This document shows, piece after piece, positions 17,326 through 26,225 of a stretch of 40,309 bases of DNA (position 1 is the stretch's first letter; each line of letters opens with the position of its first letter). This DNA is from Acholeplasmataceae bacterium (lineage in GTDB: Bacteria > Bacillota_I > Bacilli_A > Acholeplasmatales > UBA5453). The stretch covers positions 1-40,309 of the forward strand of contig JAAYKO010000029.1 in the NCBI GenBank assembly GCA_012522345.1, written 5' to 3'. Both the position numbers and the translations under genes were made by a program. The notes below the pieces were generated by a model, which ran no database searches, was not told where the DNA came from, and was given only the letters and a program-made list of their open reading frames with translations.

Positions 17326-19827
17326 ATGAAAAAACGGCTTATTAAAATCTCAATAATAGTTGTTTTAGTGGGTTTATTATCCACTTTGGTTGCAGTTTTA
17401 ATAATTAAGGCAAAAGCGACATATACACCTCGTGAACCTTATGATAAAACTTCTTTTGTAGACTATGATAAGATTCCAGCTAATAAAATTTATACACTAG
17501 AAAACTCAAAATTTGAATTTCAATTAGATTCAACGACAACCAAATTTCAAATCTTAGATAAAACAACTAATCAAACATGGCATTCTAATGTTGATTCATA
17601 TTCATCTAATCCTTTAGAGTTTAATGATCTTTATACAGTTTATTATGAAAGAAAAATTGGAACACCGAGAGCTGTTTCAGTTTATGAAGAGAGTATTAAA
17701 CATCATGCATATAGCTTTAGAATCACAGAACAAAGCATTGATGTCTTGTATAAAGTTGGCGGTAAAAGAGATATAACCTTTAATGATTTGCCGCAAAAGG
17801 TCCCTGCTGAAAAATTTGAAAAATTAATTCTTGAACCACTCGAAGAATTAGCAAAAAGCGACTTTGATGTAGCATTAGATTTAAGCTTTTTAAAAAGTGT
17901 TTATTTTAAGCCAGAAGGAGCTCATAAAACAGGAGCCTATCATTTAAGAAATATTATTAATCCTCAATCTATTTTAGACATTTATATTTTGATTTTTGAA
18001 AAATCTGATTACACATATGATGACTATGTTCAAGATAGTAAACATTACAATATTCCTGCGGAAAAAGAAGTTGCTTACTTTGAATTTGTTGTAAGTTATT
18101 CTTTAAGTGAAAAAGGATTTAAAGTTCAAATAATTAATGATTCAATACTTGAATCAGCAGATTACTTAATTGCTTATCTCGATATCCTACCTTATTTTGG
18201 CGCTGGCAATGTCAATGACTCAGGTTTTACCGTAATTCCAGACGGTTCGGGAATTTATATTGATCACGAAAACCAAAGATATAATACTGCAGTTTACAAT
18301 AAAAGAATTTATGGCAGTGATCTCTCGCTTGAACGGAATCTCTATGTAGCACCAGAACAACAAGAGATTATTAAACTGCCAATGTATGTTTATAGCAAAA
18401 ACAATTATGGCTATATCAACGCCTTATTAGAGTCTGATTCAATGGCAAGCATTAGGACCGCTTTTAAAACTACCTCTGAGGCTGGTAGTTATGTAAATAA
18501 AGTTCCTTATATTCATTATCGCTATTATTTAAGAGAGCGAGATGCTTATAAATTTAAGTCAAATGTATCTGAACAAGATGTCAATATTTGGACCAATGAA
18601 TACAATAAAACTGATTATTTATCCGAGTATATCTTCGTTACCGATGGATCAAATTATTCTAATTTTGCTAAAGCATATCAAACTTATTTAATTGATAACT
18701 ATAATTTAGAATCTCGGCAGACAGCTGATTATTTACACTTAACATTTTTAGGTGGATTTAAGGAAAAAAAATACTTTGTAGGGATTCCTTATCAGCAAAT
18801 TAATCCCCTCACTAAGGCGCGAGATATTCCCAAAATCCTCACTGAACTGGATTTGGCAGAAAACTACAGCATCAGTTATCAAGGCTGGTCTAATGAGGGA
18901 ATAAAACCTAAGGCGATGAATAAAATAAGTTTTGATTCTAAAGTGATGAAAAAGGATGATTTAACTGAACTTCTTGCGGAAGTTGAGCAGAGAAATATCA
19001 ACTTGTATTTAGAGTTTTTGACAAATAGTGGCTTTAGTGAAAAAAATATTAAAGTTAAAAAAGATGTTGTTAAGACTTTGCTGCAAAATCCAGTTGGCTA
19101 TTATAAATTTAACCCAGCAACAAATCTTATCGACCGACAATCGCTGAAGCAATATTACTTTACACCTGAAATGAGCACTAAAGTTTATCAAGAAATGGTT
19201 AAGTTTTTAGCTGCCAACAAGCTTAATAATGTTGGAATAAGTGACGATAGTTCTCGTCTTGCAAGTGATTATGCAAGAGGAAAAGTGGTGTTTAAAAATG
19301 AACTTATTGAAAGTTTTGATAATAATTTGAAACTGTTGGAAGAGAAAAATGTTTTAATGAGAAACTCTAACCTTTATGCAATTTTACAGGCGAACAAAGT
19401 TTTAGATTTTCCGCTTTCAGGGACTAGGCATGGTATGGTAGACTACTCAATACCGTTTATTCAACTTATTTTTAGTGGTCAAATTGACTACTTTGGGAGT
19501 GCTGTTAATCTCGATACTTCTAAATCATTGAAGTGGCATGAACTTAAAGCCATTGAGACAGGTAGTAAAATTCAGTATGTTTTATCTGCTGAAGATACCG
19601 TTAAATTAATTAATACGGAATATTCAAATTACTTTTCTACCTATTATCAAAACTGGTTAACAGCAATTAAGACAATTTATGAAAACTTAGCTGAACTCGA
19701 TATTTATGGGTCAGAATTAATTAGTCATCAGCCCCTAAATGCTGATGCGACAATTGTGAAGGTTACATATAGCAACGGAAAAAGTTTTATTATTAATTAT
19801 TTAACAGAGACACTTGAAAGTCTTTAG
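17326..19827 (+). CDS. DUF5696-type exported protein, possible glycan-active enzyme
   Basis: An 833-residue protein with an N-terminal signal/anchor helix (about 6-27) and a large extracytoplasmic part. It resembles the DUF5696 family found with carbohydrate ABC transporters in Bacillota. Visible features are a beta-rich N-terminal half, VIPDGSGIYID near residue 300, and a later part that could be a TIM-barrel. That part includes LYLEFLTNSGFSE (about 560) and NNVGISDDSSRLASDYARGK (about 635). No hydrolysis has been shown that I know of; acidic residues in these motifs could be catalytic, but that is inference. ATG 17326 is chosen over GTG 17317 because AGGTGA lies five bases before it, overlapping the previous TAG stop. 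Confidence 0.7.
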   Translation: MKKRLIKISIIVVLVGLLSTLVAVLIIKAKATYTPREPYDKTSFVDYDKIPANKIYTLENSKFEFQLDSTTTKFQILDKTTNQTWHSNVDSYSSNPLEFNDLYTVYYERKIGTPRAVSVYEESIKHHAYSFRITEQSIDVLYKVGGKRDITFNDLPQKVPAEKFEKLILEPLEELAKSDFDVALDLSFLKSVYFKPEGAHKTGAYHLRNIINPQSILDIYILIFEKSDYTYDDYVQDSKHYNIPAEKEVAYFEFVVSYSLSEKGFKVQIINDSILESADYLIAYLDILPYFGAGNVNDSGFTVIPDGSGIYIDHENQRYNTAVYNKRIYGSDLSLERNLYVAPEQQEIIKLPMYVYSKNNYGYINALLESDSMASIRTAFKTTSEAGSYVNKVPYIHYRYYLRERDAYKFKSNVSEQDVNIWTNEYNKTDYLSEYIFVTDGSNYSNFAKAYQTYLIDNYNLESRQTADYLHLTFLGGFKEKKYFVGIPYQQINPLTKARDIPKILTELDLAENYSISYQGWSNEGIKPKAMNKISFDSKVMKKDDLTELLAEVEQRNINLYLEFLTNSGFSEKNIKVKKDVVKTLLQNPVGYYKFNPATNLIDRQSLKQYYFTPEMSTKVYQEMVKFLAANKLNNVGISDDSSRLASDYARGKVVFKNELIESFDNNLKLLEEKNVLMRNSNLYAILQANKVLDFPLSGTRHGMVDYSIPFIQLIFSGQIDYFGSAVNLDTSKSLKWHELKAIETGSKIQYVLSAEDTVKLINTEYSNYFSTYYQNWLTAIKTIYENLAELDIYGSELISHQPLNADATIVKVTYSNGKSFIINYLTETLESL

Positions 19828-19836
19828 GTGAAGTTG

Positions 19837-21036
19837 ATGAAAAAGGTAAAAAAGGAACGCTATTTTCAAAGTGAGGAAATAGCAAAACAAAAACAGAAGT
19901 TTGAAAAACAAATAACACTTTTAGAAAAGAGAAACCTAAAACTGAACAAGCGAGTTAATCTTTTCCATGAAAAACAGAGTCAAGATAAAAAGATTAGTGT
20001 TAAAAGATTAGTTAAGCTCTCTAATAAGGTGTTCAAAAACGAACTTCAAATTAAATATTTAAATCGCGATCTTAAGCTTCTTGAACAAGGCCAACTGATC
20101 AAACATGGTTTGTTTAAGCGCGGGAAAATTTGGTTTTCGGAAATTGAATATCATAAACAGCGTTATATTTGGGGTTTTATTTTTATAATTCCTTGGGTTA
20201 TCGGAATGGTATTACTATTTTTACCTTCTTTAACTACAACCTTTTATTGGAGTTTTTTCGATGTTAAGTTTGAAAGTCGGAGAGTAGTTTTAAGCAGTTT
20301 TGTTGGCTTTGAAAACTTTAGTGTTTTATTTGGCAATTACGTCCACGCTAATGGAGGGATATTTTCAGTCGATCTCTTAACGTTTTTAAGAGATTTAGTT
20401 ATTGATTTACCGACAATTATTATTTTTAGTATTATTATTGCGGTCTTATTAAATAAAAAGTTTAAAGGCCATATTTTAGTTAAAATAATCTTTTTTATCC
20501 CAGTTGTCTACAACGTTCCAATTATTGCTGCAACACTCACTAGCAGTTTTGGTCAGCACATTGAGCAGTCAATTCAAAGTGAAGCCACCTTTGTTGAACA
20601 AATGTCACAGTTTTTCTTTGAAATTGGAATTGGGGAAAATGTTATGGAAATAGTTTTAAATGCGGTCAGTAGAATTTTTACAATTGTTAATTTATCGGGA
20701 ATTCAAATCTTAATTTTTATCGCTGCAATTCAAGCTGTACCGAATCATTTGTATGAAGCTGCAGCAGTGGAAGGCGCGACAAAATATGAAAGTTTTTGGA
20801 AAATTACAATTCCAATGATAACACCAATGATTCTTACTGCAGCGATTTATACTGTTGTCGACAGTTTTACAAGGTCGCCAATTATTAGATATTTAGATCA
20901 AGCGATGTCGCAGGGAAGAAATGGTCTTGCCGCCGCGATGTCATTGACTTACTTTTTAATTAATTTGGCGCTTGTTGGAGTTATCTTTTTGTTGATGAGA
21001 GGAAGAGTGTTCTATTATGACGAAAAAGAAAGCTAA
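19837..21036 (+). CDS. Carbohydrate ABC transporter permease with N-terminal coiled coil
   Basis: A 399-residue permease of MalF/UgpA type. Residues about 105-399 form the usual six-helix unit, beginning RYIWGFIFIIPWVIGM, with EAA loop LYEAAAVEGATKYESFWKITIP. The first roughly 100 residues are an unusual Lys/Glu/Leu-rich segment likely to be a coiled coil (KQKFEKQITLLEKRNLKLNK). The extension is in frame with AGGTGA five bases ahead of ATG 19837, so it is not an annotation artefact. The gene overlaps its MalG partner by 20 bp. Confidence 0.92.
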   Translation: MKKVKKERYFQSEEIAKQKQKFEKQITLLEKRNLKLNKRVNLFHEKQSQDKKISVKRLVKLSNKVFKNELQIKYLNRDLKLLEQGQLIKHGLFKRGKIWFSEIEYHKQRYIWGFIFIIPWVIGMVLLFLPSLTTTFYWSFFDVKFESRRVVLSSFVGFENFSVLFGNYVHANGGIFSVDLLTFLRDLVIDLPTIIIFSIIIAVLLNKKFKGHILVKIIFFIPVVYNVPIIAATLTSSFGQHIEQSIQSEATFVEQMSQFFFEIGIGENVMEIVLNAVSRIFTIVNLSGIQILIFIAAIQAVPNHLYEAAAVEGATKYESFWKITIPMITPMILTAAIYTVVDSFTRSPIIRYLDQAMSQGRNGLAAAMSLTYFLINLALVGVIFLLMRGRVFYYDEKES

Positions 21037-22048
21037 TAAAATATTTTATAATTTACGCCAAAAAGGTTTTAATTACAAGGAGCACTTCACAAACCCGCAT
21101 AAGAGAAAAGCACTTATTCAAAAATTAGGGTCATTTTTGACGCTTGTTTTAAAGTATGTTTTGTTGTACGGATTGTCATTTATTATTATTTATCCGCTCA
21201 TCCAACAAATTGCGGTAGCATTGCGCGATCCCTACGACATCAACAATCCGTTTGTTTTATGGATTCCGGAAAAAGTATCTTTGAAAAACTTTGAACTCGC
21301 TTACCTTGTTCTTGATTATTGGAAGTCATTTAAAAATTCAGTAATTCTTTCTACAGGAGTAACTCTCCTCCAACTGATAATGGCAACATTAGTCGGTTAT
21401 TCATTGGCAAGATTAAAGTTTCCTGGTCATAAGATAGTCTTTTTAATTGTTATTTTTACGATTATAGTTGCGCCAATGACTTTGGAAGTTCCTCTAAAAT
21501 TGAATTTGCAAAACTTTTTAGGAAGTGGAAAGAATCTTTTAGGCACGCCGTGGATTCTGTTTTTCTTCGCCTTGACCGGAATGGGAATTAAAGGAGGAAT
21601 ATTTATCTATTTATTTAGACAATTTTTCCGCGGTATTCCAACCGAAATTGAAGAGTCGGCGATGGTTGATGGGGCAAATCCTTTCCAAATCTTTTATAAA
21701 ATTATGTTACCAAATGCGATGGGAGGAATTATCCTAACAACAGTTTTAACCTTTGTTTGGCAATGGAATGATGCTTATTATACAGTAATATATGTCAGTA
21801 AAATAACTGCTGCTTATGAAACTTTGACAACTAAAATTTTAGGCGTTGCTGGTAATATGCAAGGCGCATTAATGGCTGCAGGGTTGTGGGGACTATTAGA
21901 CCAAGATGTAACTGGAAACCCACTTTTTACGGCGATGATTTTAAATACTACGGCAATCTTAACGATGTTGCCAGTGATTGTGTTTTACTTAATTGTTCAA
22001 AGACGACTCTTTACCGAAGGAGTTGAACGAAGCGGTTTGGTTGGTTAA
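21017..22048 (+). CDS. Carbohydrate ABC transporter permease (MalG type)
   Basis: A 343-residue permease with six helices and a divergent EAA loop, IEESAMVDGANPFQIFYKIMLP. It starts by ATG inside the end of the preceding permease gene (20-bp overlap). It is somewhat longer than typical MalG because of an N-terminal cytosolic stretch of about 45 residues and an insert near residue 275 between the last helices. It works with the permease at 19837 and the lipoprotein at 22093 as the second importer of the locus. Confidence 0.92.
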   Translation: MTKKKANKIFYNLRQKGFNYKEHFTNPHKRKALIQKLGSFLTLVLKYVLLYGLSFIIIYPLIQQIAVALRDPYDINNPFVLWIPEKVSLKNFELAYLVLDYWKSFKNSVILSTGVTLLQLIMATLVGYSLARLKFPGHKIVFLIVIFTIIVAPMTLEVPLKLNLQNFLGSGKNLLGTPWILFFFALTGMGIKGGIFIYLFRQFFRGIPTEIEESAMVDGANPFQIFYKIMLPNAMGGIILTTVLTFVWQWNDAYYTVIYVSKITAAYETLTTKILGVAGNMQGALMAAGLWGLLDQDVTGNPLFTAMILNTTAILTMLPVIVFYLIVQRRLFTEGVERSGLVG

Positions 22049-22092
22049 AAAACAATATAAAAATAATATAAAAATATTTAGGAGGAAAAGAG

Positions 22093-23568
22093 ATGAAAAA
22101 AATAATTACATTTTTAATTACATTAGTATTAGCTTTAGGCTTGTTTGGCTGTGGAAATGACAAACCACCAGAAAACGGTAATGGAAATGGTGATGAGCCT
22201 AAAATTGATTTAAAAGGAATTGATTTTATTATAATGGTTGATAATAAATCAAGTGCGGATCCGCGGTTAGAAACTTATAGCTCGCTTTTTAGAGATGAAA
22301 ATATTGCCAAAATCGAAGCTGCTGAAAAAAAATACAACATCAAAGTTGTTTATGAAAATTATCCTTCAAACGCTTCTTGGGGTGCAGCTCGAACCCGCTG
22401 GATTGTTGAACAAGCAGAGCTGGGTGTCAGACCAGCGCATGTTTTTGAAGTTAACTCGATGTTTACAGGTAGTTTAGCAGCTCAAAAAGCGATTTTGCCT
22501 CTCGATGATTTAATTGAAACTTATGGTGTTAAAGGATATTGGCCTGAAAAAATGATTTTTGGGCAAGTTTTAGGCAAACACTACCTTTATGATAGTTCTT
22601 ATCCGGTTGCTGATGATGGACTTTATTATAATAGTGATCTTTTAGCAGAAGTATTAGGTCCAGAACGCCGCAATGAGCCAACAGATAAATGGCTTGAAGG
22701 GACTTGGACTTGGGATGCCTTTCACGATTTAGCGCTTGAGCTAAAAGGGAAACTTGACCACAATAGATCGGAAGAAGAAGGCGGACCACAATATGTGCTT
22801 GGAGGCCGGGTTTATAACTGGGTTTATACAATGATTGGCTCAAATGGTGCCAGTTTAGTTGATTCCGATTTTAACACTCATTTAACTGATCAAGCTGTAA
22901 TTGATACTGTAGATTTTCTTCATAATTTATATGCGGTAGAAGGAATGTGGATTGCTAATGCTCCTTTGGCAAATGCCAGTCAGCCAGAGTTTAAGGCCGG
23001 TAATGTTGTTTTCCACAATGGACATAGTTGGCACATCAATGCCAGCAACAAGTGGGGTGGAGCGGAGTTTGTAATTGACTTTGTCCCATATCCAGTTGGA
23101 CCTAATATTAAAAGCGATAAATCAAACTATTATGTAAATCATGTCTATGGTAAGGCTGGTTACGCAATTAGTAGCGCTTATTCGAAGGAAAATATTCCTG
23201 AAGGTTACGAAGATATGATTATTCATAGTGAAACAATCTTTAAAATTTGGCACGACTTACAATATTTCCCTAAATTTGATGAAGCGACACAACTAATTAG
23301 TACAGAAGAGATCTATTTAGCTTTTTACAACACAAGTCTTAGACCATATTACGGTTCTAAAAAATCAATGGATGCCCACATGGATGTTATTGATTTAGCA
23401 AGACCAGAGTTTTTCTATTCATTTGAAGAAGCGCAATCACATGATGCAAATGAATCCTATATGCTTGAACTACAAAATGCTGTTCATCACGGTGACTCAA
23501 GAAGAATTTTAGAAGCAATTGAAGCAAAATTAATCGCCATCATTCAAGAAAGATATTTTAGCGACTAA
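22093..23568 (+). CDS. ABC transporter solute-binding lipoprotein (family 1)
   Basis: A 491-residue lipoprotein with lipobox LFGC (Cys20), an Asn/Gly linker and a family-1 extracellular solute-binding fold. Typical features are LPLDDLIETYG near residue 137, DDGLYYNSDLLAEVLG near 174, and TWTWDAFHDLALELKG near 205. It is the expected receptor for the permease pair just upstream. AGGAGG lies before the ATG. The sugar is unknown; context suggests an amino-sugar oligosaccharide or its phosphodiester. Confidence 0.92.
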   Translation: MKKIITFLITLVLALGLFGCGNDKPPENGNGNGDEPKIDLKGIDFIIMVDNKSSADPRLETYSSLFRDENIAKIEAAEKKYNIKVVYENYPSNASWGAARTRWIVEQAELGVRPAHVFEVNSMFTGSLAAQKAILPLDDLIETYGVKGYWPEKMIFGQVLGKHYLYDSSYPVADDGLYYNSDLLAEVLGPERRNEPTDKWLEGTWTWDAFHDLALELKGKLDHNRSEEEGGPQYVLGGRVYNWVYTMIGSNGASLVDSDFNTHLTDQAVIDTVDFLHNLYAVEGMWIANAPLANASQPEFKAGNVVFHNGHSWHINASNKWGGAEFVIDFVPYPVGPNIKSDKSNYYVNHVYGKAGYAISSAYSKENIPEGYEDMIIHSETIFKIWHDLQYFPKFDEATQLISTEEIYLAFYNTSLRPYYGSKKSMDAHMDVIDLARPEFFYSFEEAQSHDANESYMLELQNAVHHGDSRRILEAIEAKLIAIIQERYFSD

Positions 23569-23582
23569 TAGAGGAGAAAATA

Positions 23583-24899
23583 ATGAAAAAAACATTGCTT
23601 GTTATAACGACTTTATTTCTAGTTTTTGTTGCTGGTTGTAAAAATAACAACAACAATAACGACAACAACGGTATCACCCCACCTGTTAAAGATACGACTG
23701 CACCACTTCTTTCAGTTGAATCGACAGATTTTCTTTTGATCACTGTAGTTCAAAATGAAACTGTTGATCTTGAGGAATTATTGCGAAATGGTGTTACAGC
23801 TTACGACAATATTGATGGTGATATTACAGATGAAATAATAATTAGTTATGACAATGTTGATTTAACGACACCGGGTGAGTATGAAGCCTATTTATATGTT
23901 TTTGATAGTTCTAATAATCAATCGAACATTGTTAAGAAAGTGGTTAAGGTTGTGTTGGCAACAGGACTTATTAATCCTTTTCCAATTTGGAATGAAGTAA
24001 TAGATAATGAAAAATCTCCAACTCAACAAGATTTTTTTAAAGGTGCTTGGTACCATAAAGTAGTATCTTCGCGTGATTATTGGCTTGGGATTGAAGGAAC
24101 TATTACCCTCCCAGAATTTGAAATTAGAAGATACGATGATGCCTTTGATGAAACTCTCTTTGCTGATCCTTGGGTAAAAAACTTGGATAACCCTTCGATT
24201 TATTTAGGCGGTAGAGCGACTACGGAAAGCGATGTTGGCTTAAGTTTGAGCTTAGTCTTACTAGAAAGAGATGGAAGACAAGTAATTTCTACTGGTTCTT
24301 ATGCCTTTCGACCATTTTGGCGTTATATAACCCCTACTGAACAAGATATAGGTGGTTATAATATCGAAGGCGGTAGACGCTATACAGTTGGCAAAGCAGG
24401 GACTAATAATATGATTGCTAACTGGTATTATGGAGATACTCAATATTATTATTTGCCAGGTGATAAACTAAGAATAGTTGTTTATAGCCCAAAAACACAT
24501 TATTTACAACTTCAAATCGAAGTGCTTGAAAAATCAACACTAGCAAATTCAATAAAAATTAGAGAAGATAACGGTTGGCAAGACCCTGAAAACTTTTTAA
24601 GTCCAATCTTTAGATCGCCGGGTCATGGGGGAGCCGTCTTAGCTGAATATAAACGAGTTAACGCCATTGATCAGTCAGGAAGAGAAGGGATTGACGCTTT
24701 GAGCACTAATACCGAAGTCTTTCAAGCCGTTTGGGAAAGTGTTTATCTCCATAGAGAAATTGCCGGTAGATTATACCGAGTACCTTTTAACGCCAATCGG
24801 GCTGATATCCTAAGTGCGCCGACAAGTCAAGGCTTTACATATACAGAAATTGATTCCAATGGTGGCAGTAAAGTTTCGATTCATCCTGGAAGAGAATAA
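23583..24899 (+). CDS. Surface lipoprotein of an unrecognised family (family A, copy 1)
   Basis: A 438-residue lipoprotein: lipobox VAGC (Cys19), Asn-rich linker, DUF5011-type Ig-like domain (about 38-125, with AYDNIDGDIT and TPGEYEAYLYVFD), then a domain of about 285 residues I cannot assign. That domain has conserved blocks GAWYHKVVSS, LDNPSIYLGG, YAFRPFWRYI, YYLPGDKLRI, LQLQIEVLE and YKRVNAIDQSGREG, and ends in IHPGR. It is beta-rich with many Trp/Tyr/Arg. Two further copies lie at 24899 and 30052. Binding or cleavage of a glycan is plausible from context only. Its stop overlaps the next start as TAATG. Confidence 0.82.
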   Translation: MKKTLLVITTLFLVFVAGCKNNNNNNDNNGITPPVKDTTAPLLSVESTDFLLITVVQNETVDLEELLRNGVTAYDNIDGDITDEIIISYDNVDLTTPGEYEAYLYVFDSSNNQSNIVKKVVKVVLATGLINPFPIWNEVIDNEKSPTQQDFFKGAWYHKVVSSRDYWLGIEGTITLPEFEIRRYDDAFDETLFADPWVKNLDNPSIYLGGRATTESDVGLSLSLVLLERDGRQVISTGSYAFRPFWRYITPTEQDIGGYNIEGGRRYTVGKAGTNNMIANWYYGDTQYYYLPGDKLRIVVYSPKTHYLQLQIEVLEKSTLANSIKIREDNGWQDPENFLSPIFRSPGHGGAVLAEYKRVNAIDQSGREGIDALSTNTEVFQAVWESVYLHREIAGRLYRVPFNANRADILSAPTSQGFTYTEIDSNGGSKVSIHPGRE

Positions 24900-26221
24900 T
24901 GAGAAAGTTGTTGATCGTGATGCTAGCAATTTTATTGGTATCATGTAAAAAAGAAAAAAATGAAGAGATAAAAGAAGACAATATTGCACCTCTTGTTTTT
25001 GTCGATGGCGCATATTTAAGCCATGAGGTTAAGCAAAATGTAATCTTGAATTTTGATCAGTTTTTCCTCCAAGGAGTAACAGCAATCGATGATGTTGATG
25101 GTGATTTAACAGCTAAAATAGAAATTGACTATGCTGATTTTGACATCAGTACTCCTGGTCGTTATAAAATCTACTTTTTTGTCCATGACAATGCCCAAAA
25201 TAAGTCAAACCTTGTCAGTAAAACAATTATAGTTAAGCACCATTATGAAATTTTGGAGTCATATCCAATATATTTAAACTCAATCTCAGGCGAAAAACCA
25301 ACTCCAGGACCACAACGCTTGTTTAGAGGAGCTTGGTATCATAAAGTTGTATCTTCACGCGACCAGTGGTTGGGAATGGAAGGAACAATTGTGTTACCAG
25401 AAGTAAAAATTAGACGTTATGATGGGGATTTTGATAGTAGTTTAGATTTAGACCCTTGGGTTAAAAATCTTGATAATCCCTCAATATATATGGGAGGAAA
25501 TGCAACCTATGAAAGTGATGTAGGCTTAACACTTAGTTTAGTCCATATGAAAAACCCAGAAGGAAACAACACAATTTCAACCGGTTCCTATGCCTTTAGG
25601 CCGTTTTGGCGCTATATTACTAGTCTCAACGATCCAGACAAAGACATTGGAGTGATTAATTTAACTCAAGAGAGAAGATATGGGGTAACAGCTTTAAATG
25701 CTACGGAGACTAATATGTATGCTAATTGGTATAATGCTGATAGTGAGTTTTACTATTTACCAGGCGATAAACTAAGATTGATTTTATATAGTCCCAAGCC
25801 AAATTTTCTTCAACTTCAAGTCGAAGTGTTAGAAAAATCAAGTTTGGCAAGTTCAATTAAAATTCGCGAAGACAATAATTGGCGAGATCCAGAAGACTTC
25901 ACAAGTCCATTATTCAAATCTGAAGGTCACGGCACTGAAATTTTCAAAGAATATAAGCGGGTTAACGCCATCGATCAGGTCGGAAGAGAAGGAATAGACG
26001 CTCTTAAAAGTGAAACTGAAGTGAGACTCGCAAAATGGGAAAGTGTTTATTTATTCCGTAAGATTGGTGAGACAATTTACCGAGTTCCCTTTAATTCAAG
26101 AAGATCATCTCTTTTAAATGCACCGCTTGATGGAGCCTTTATTACAACTCCGATTGAGTATGATACTGGTGGTACAACTGTTATTATTGACCCGAAAAGA
26201 ACAATAAACGAAGAGGAGTAA
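24899..26221 (+). CDS. Surface lipoprotein of an unrecognised family (family A, copy 2)
   Basis: A 440-residue lipoprotein with lipobox LVSC (Cys16), a charged linker, a DUF5011-type Ig-like domain and the same C-terminal domain as the gene before it (GAWYHKVVSS, LDNPSIYMGG, YAFRPFWRYI, YYLPGDKLRL, REGIDAL). The adjacent pair looks like a tandem duplication that has diverged in its N-terminal third. Start and stop overlap as TAATG with copy 1. It ends five bases before the DUF4127 gene. Confidence 0.82.
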   Translation: MRKLLIVMLAILLVSCKKEKNEEIKEDNIAPLVFVDGAYLSHEVKQNVILNFDQFFLQGVTAIDDVDGDLTAKIEIDYADFDISTPGRYKIYFFVHDNAQNKSNLVSKTIIVKHHYEILESYPIYLNSISGEKPTPGPQRLFRGAWYHKVVSSRDQWLGMEGTIVLPEVKIRRYDGDFDSSLDLDPWVKNLDNPSIYMGGNATYESDVGLTLSLVHMKNPEGNNTISTGSYAFRPFWRYITSLNDPDKDIGVINLTQERRYGVTALNATETNMYANWYNADSEFYYLPGDKLRLILYSPKPNFLQLQVEVLEKSSLASSIKIREDNNWRDPEDFTSPLFKSEGHGTEIFKEYKRVNAIDQVGREGIDALKSETEVRLAKWESVYLFRKIGETIYRVPFNSRRSSLLNAPLDGAFITTPIEYDTGGTTVIIDPKRTINEEE

Positions 26222-26225
26222 AAAG

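Noticed and set aside
22529-22843. Minus-strand open frame of about 100 codons
   Set aside because: It lies wholly inside the solute-binding lipoprotein gene, has no ribosome site and no recognisable features; other short antisense or overlapping frames (at 569, 3782, 12732, 14440, 19009, 23558, 24261, 24810, 26077, 30269 and 32197, for example) were rejected for the same reason.
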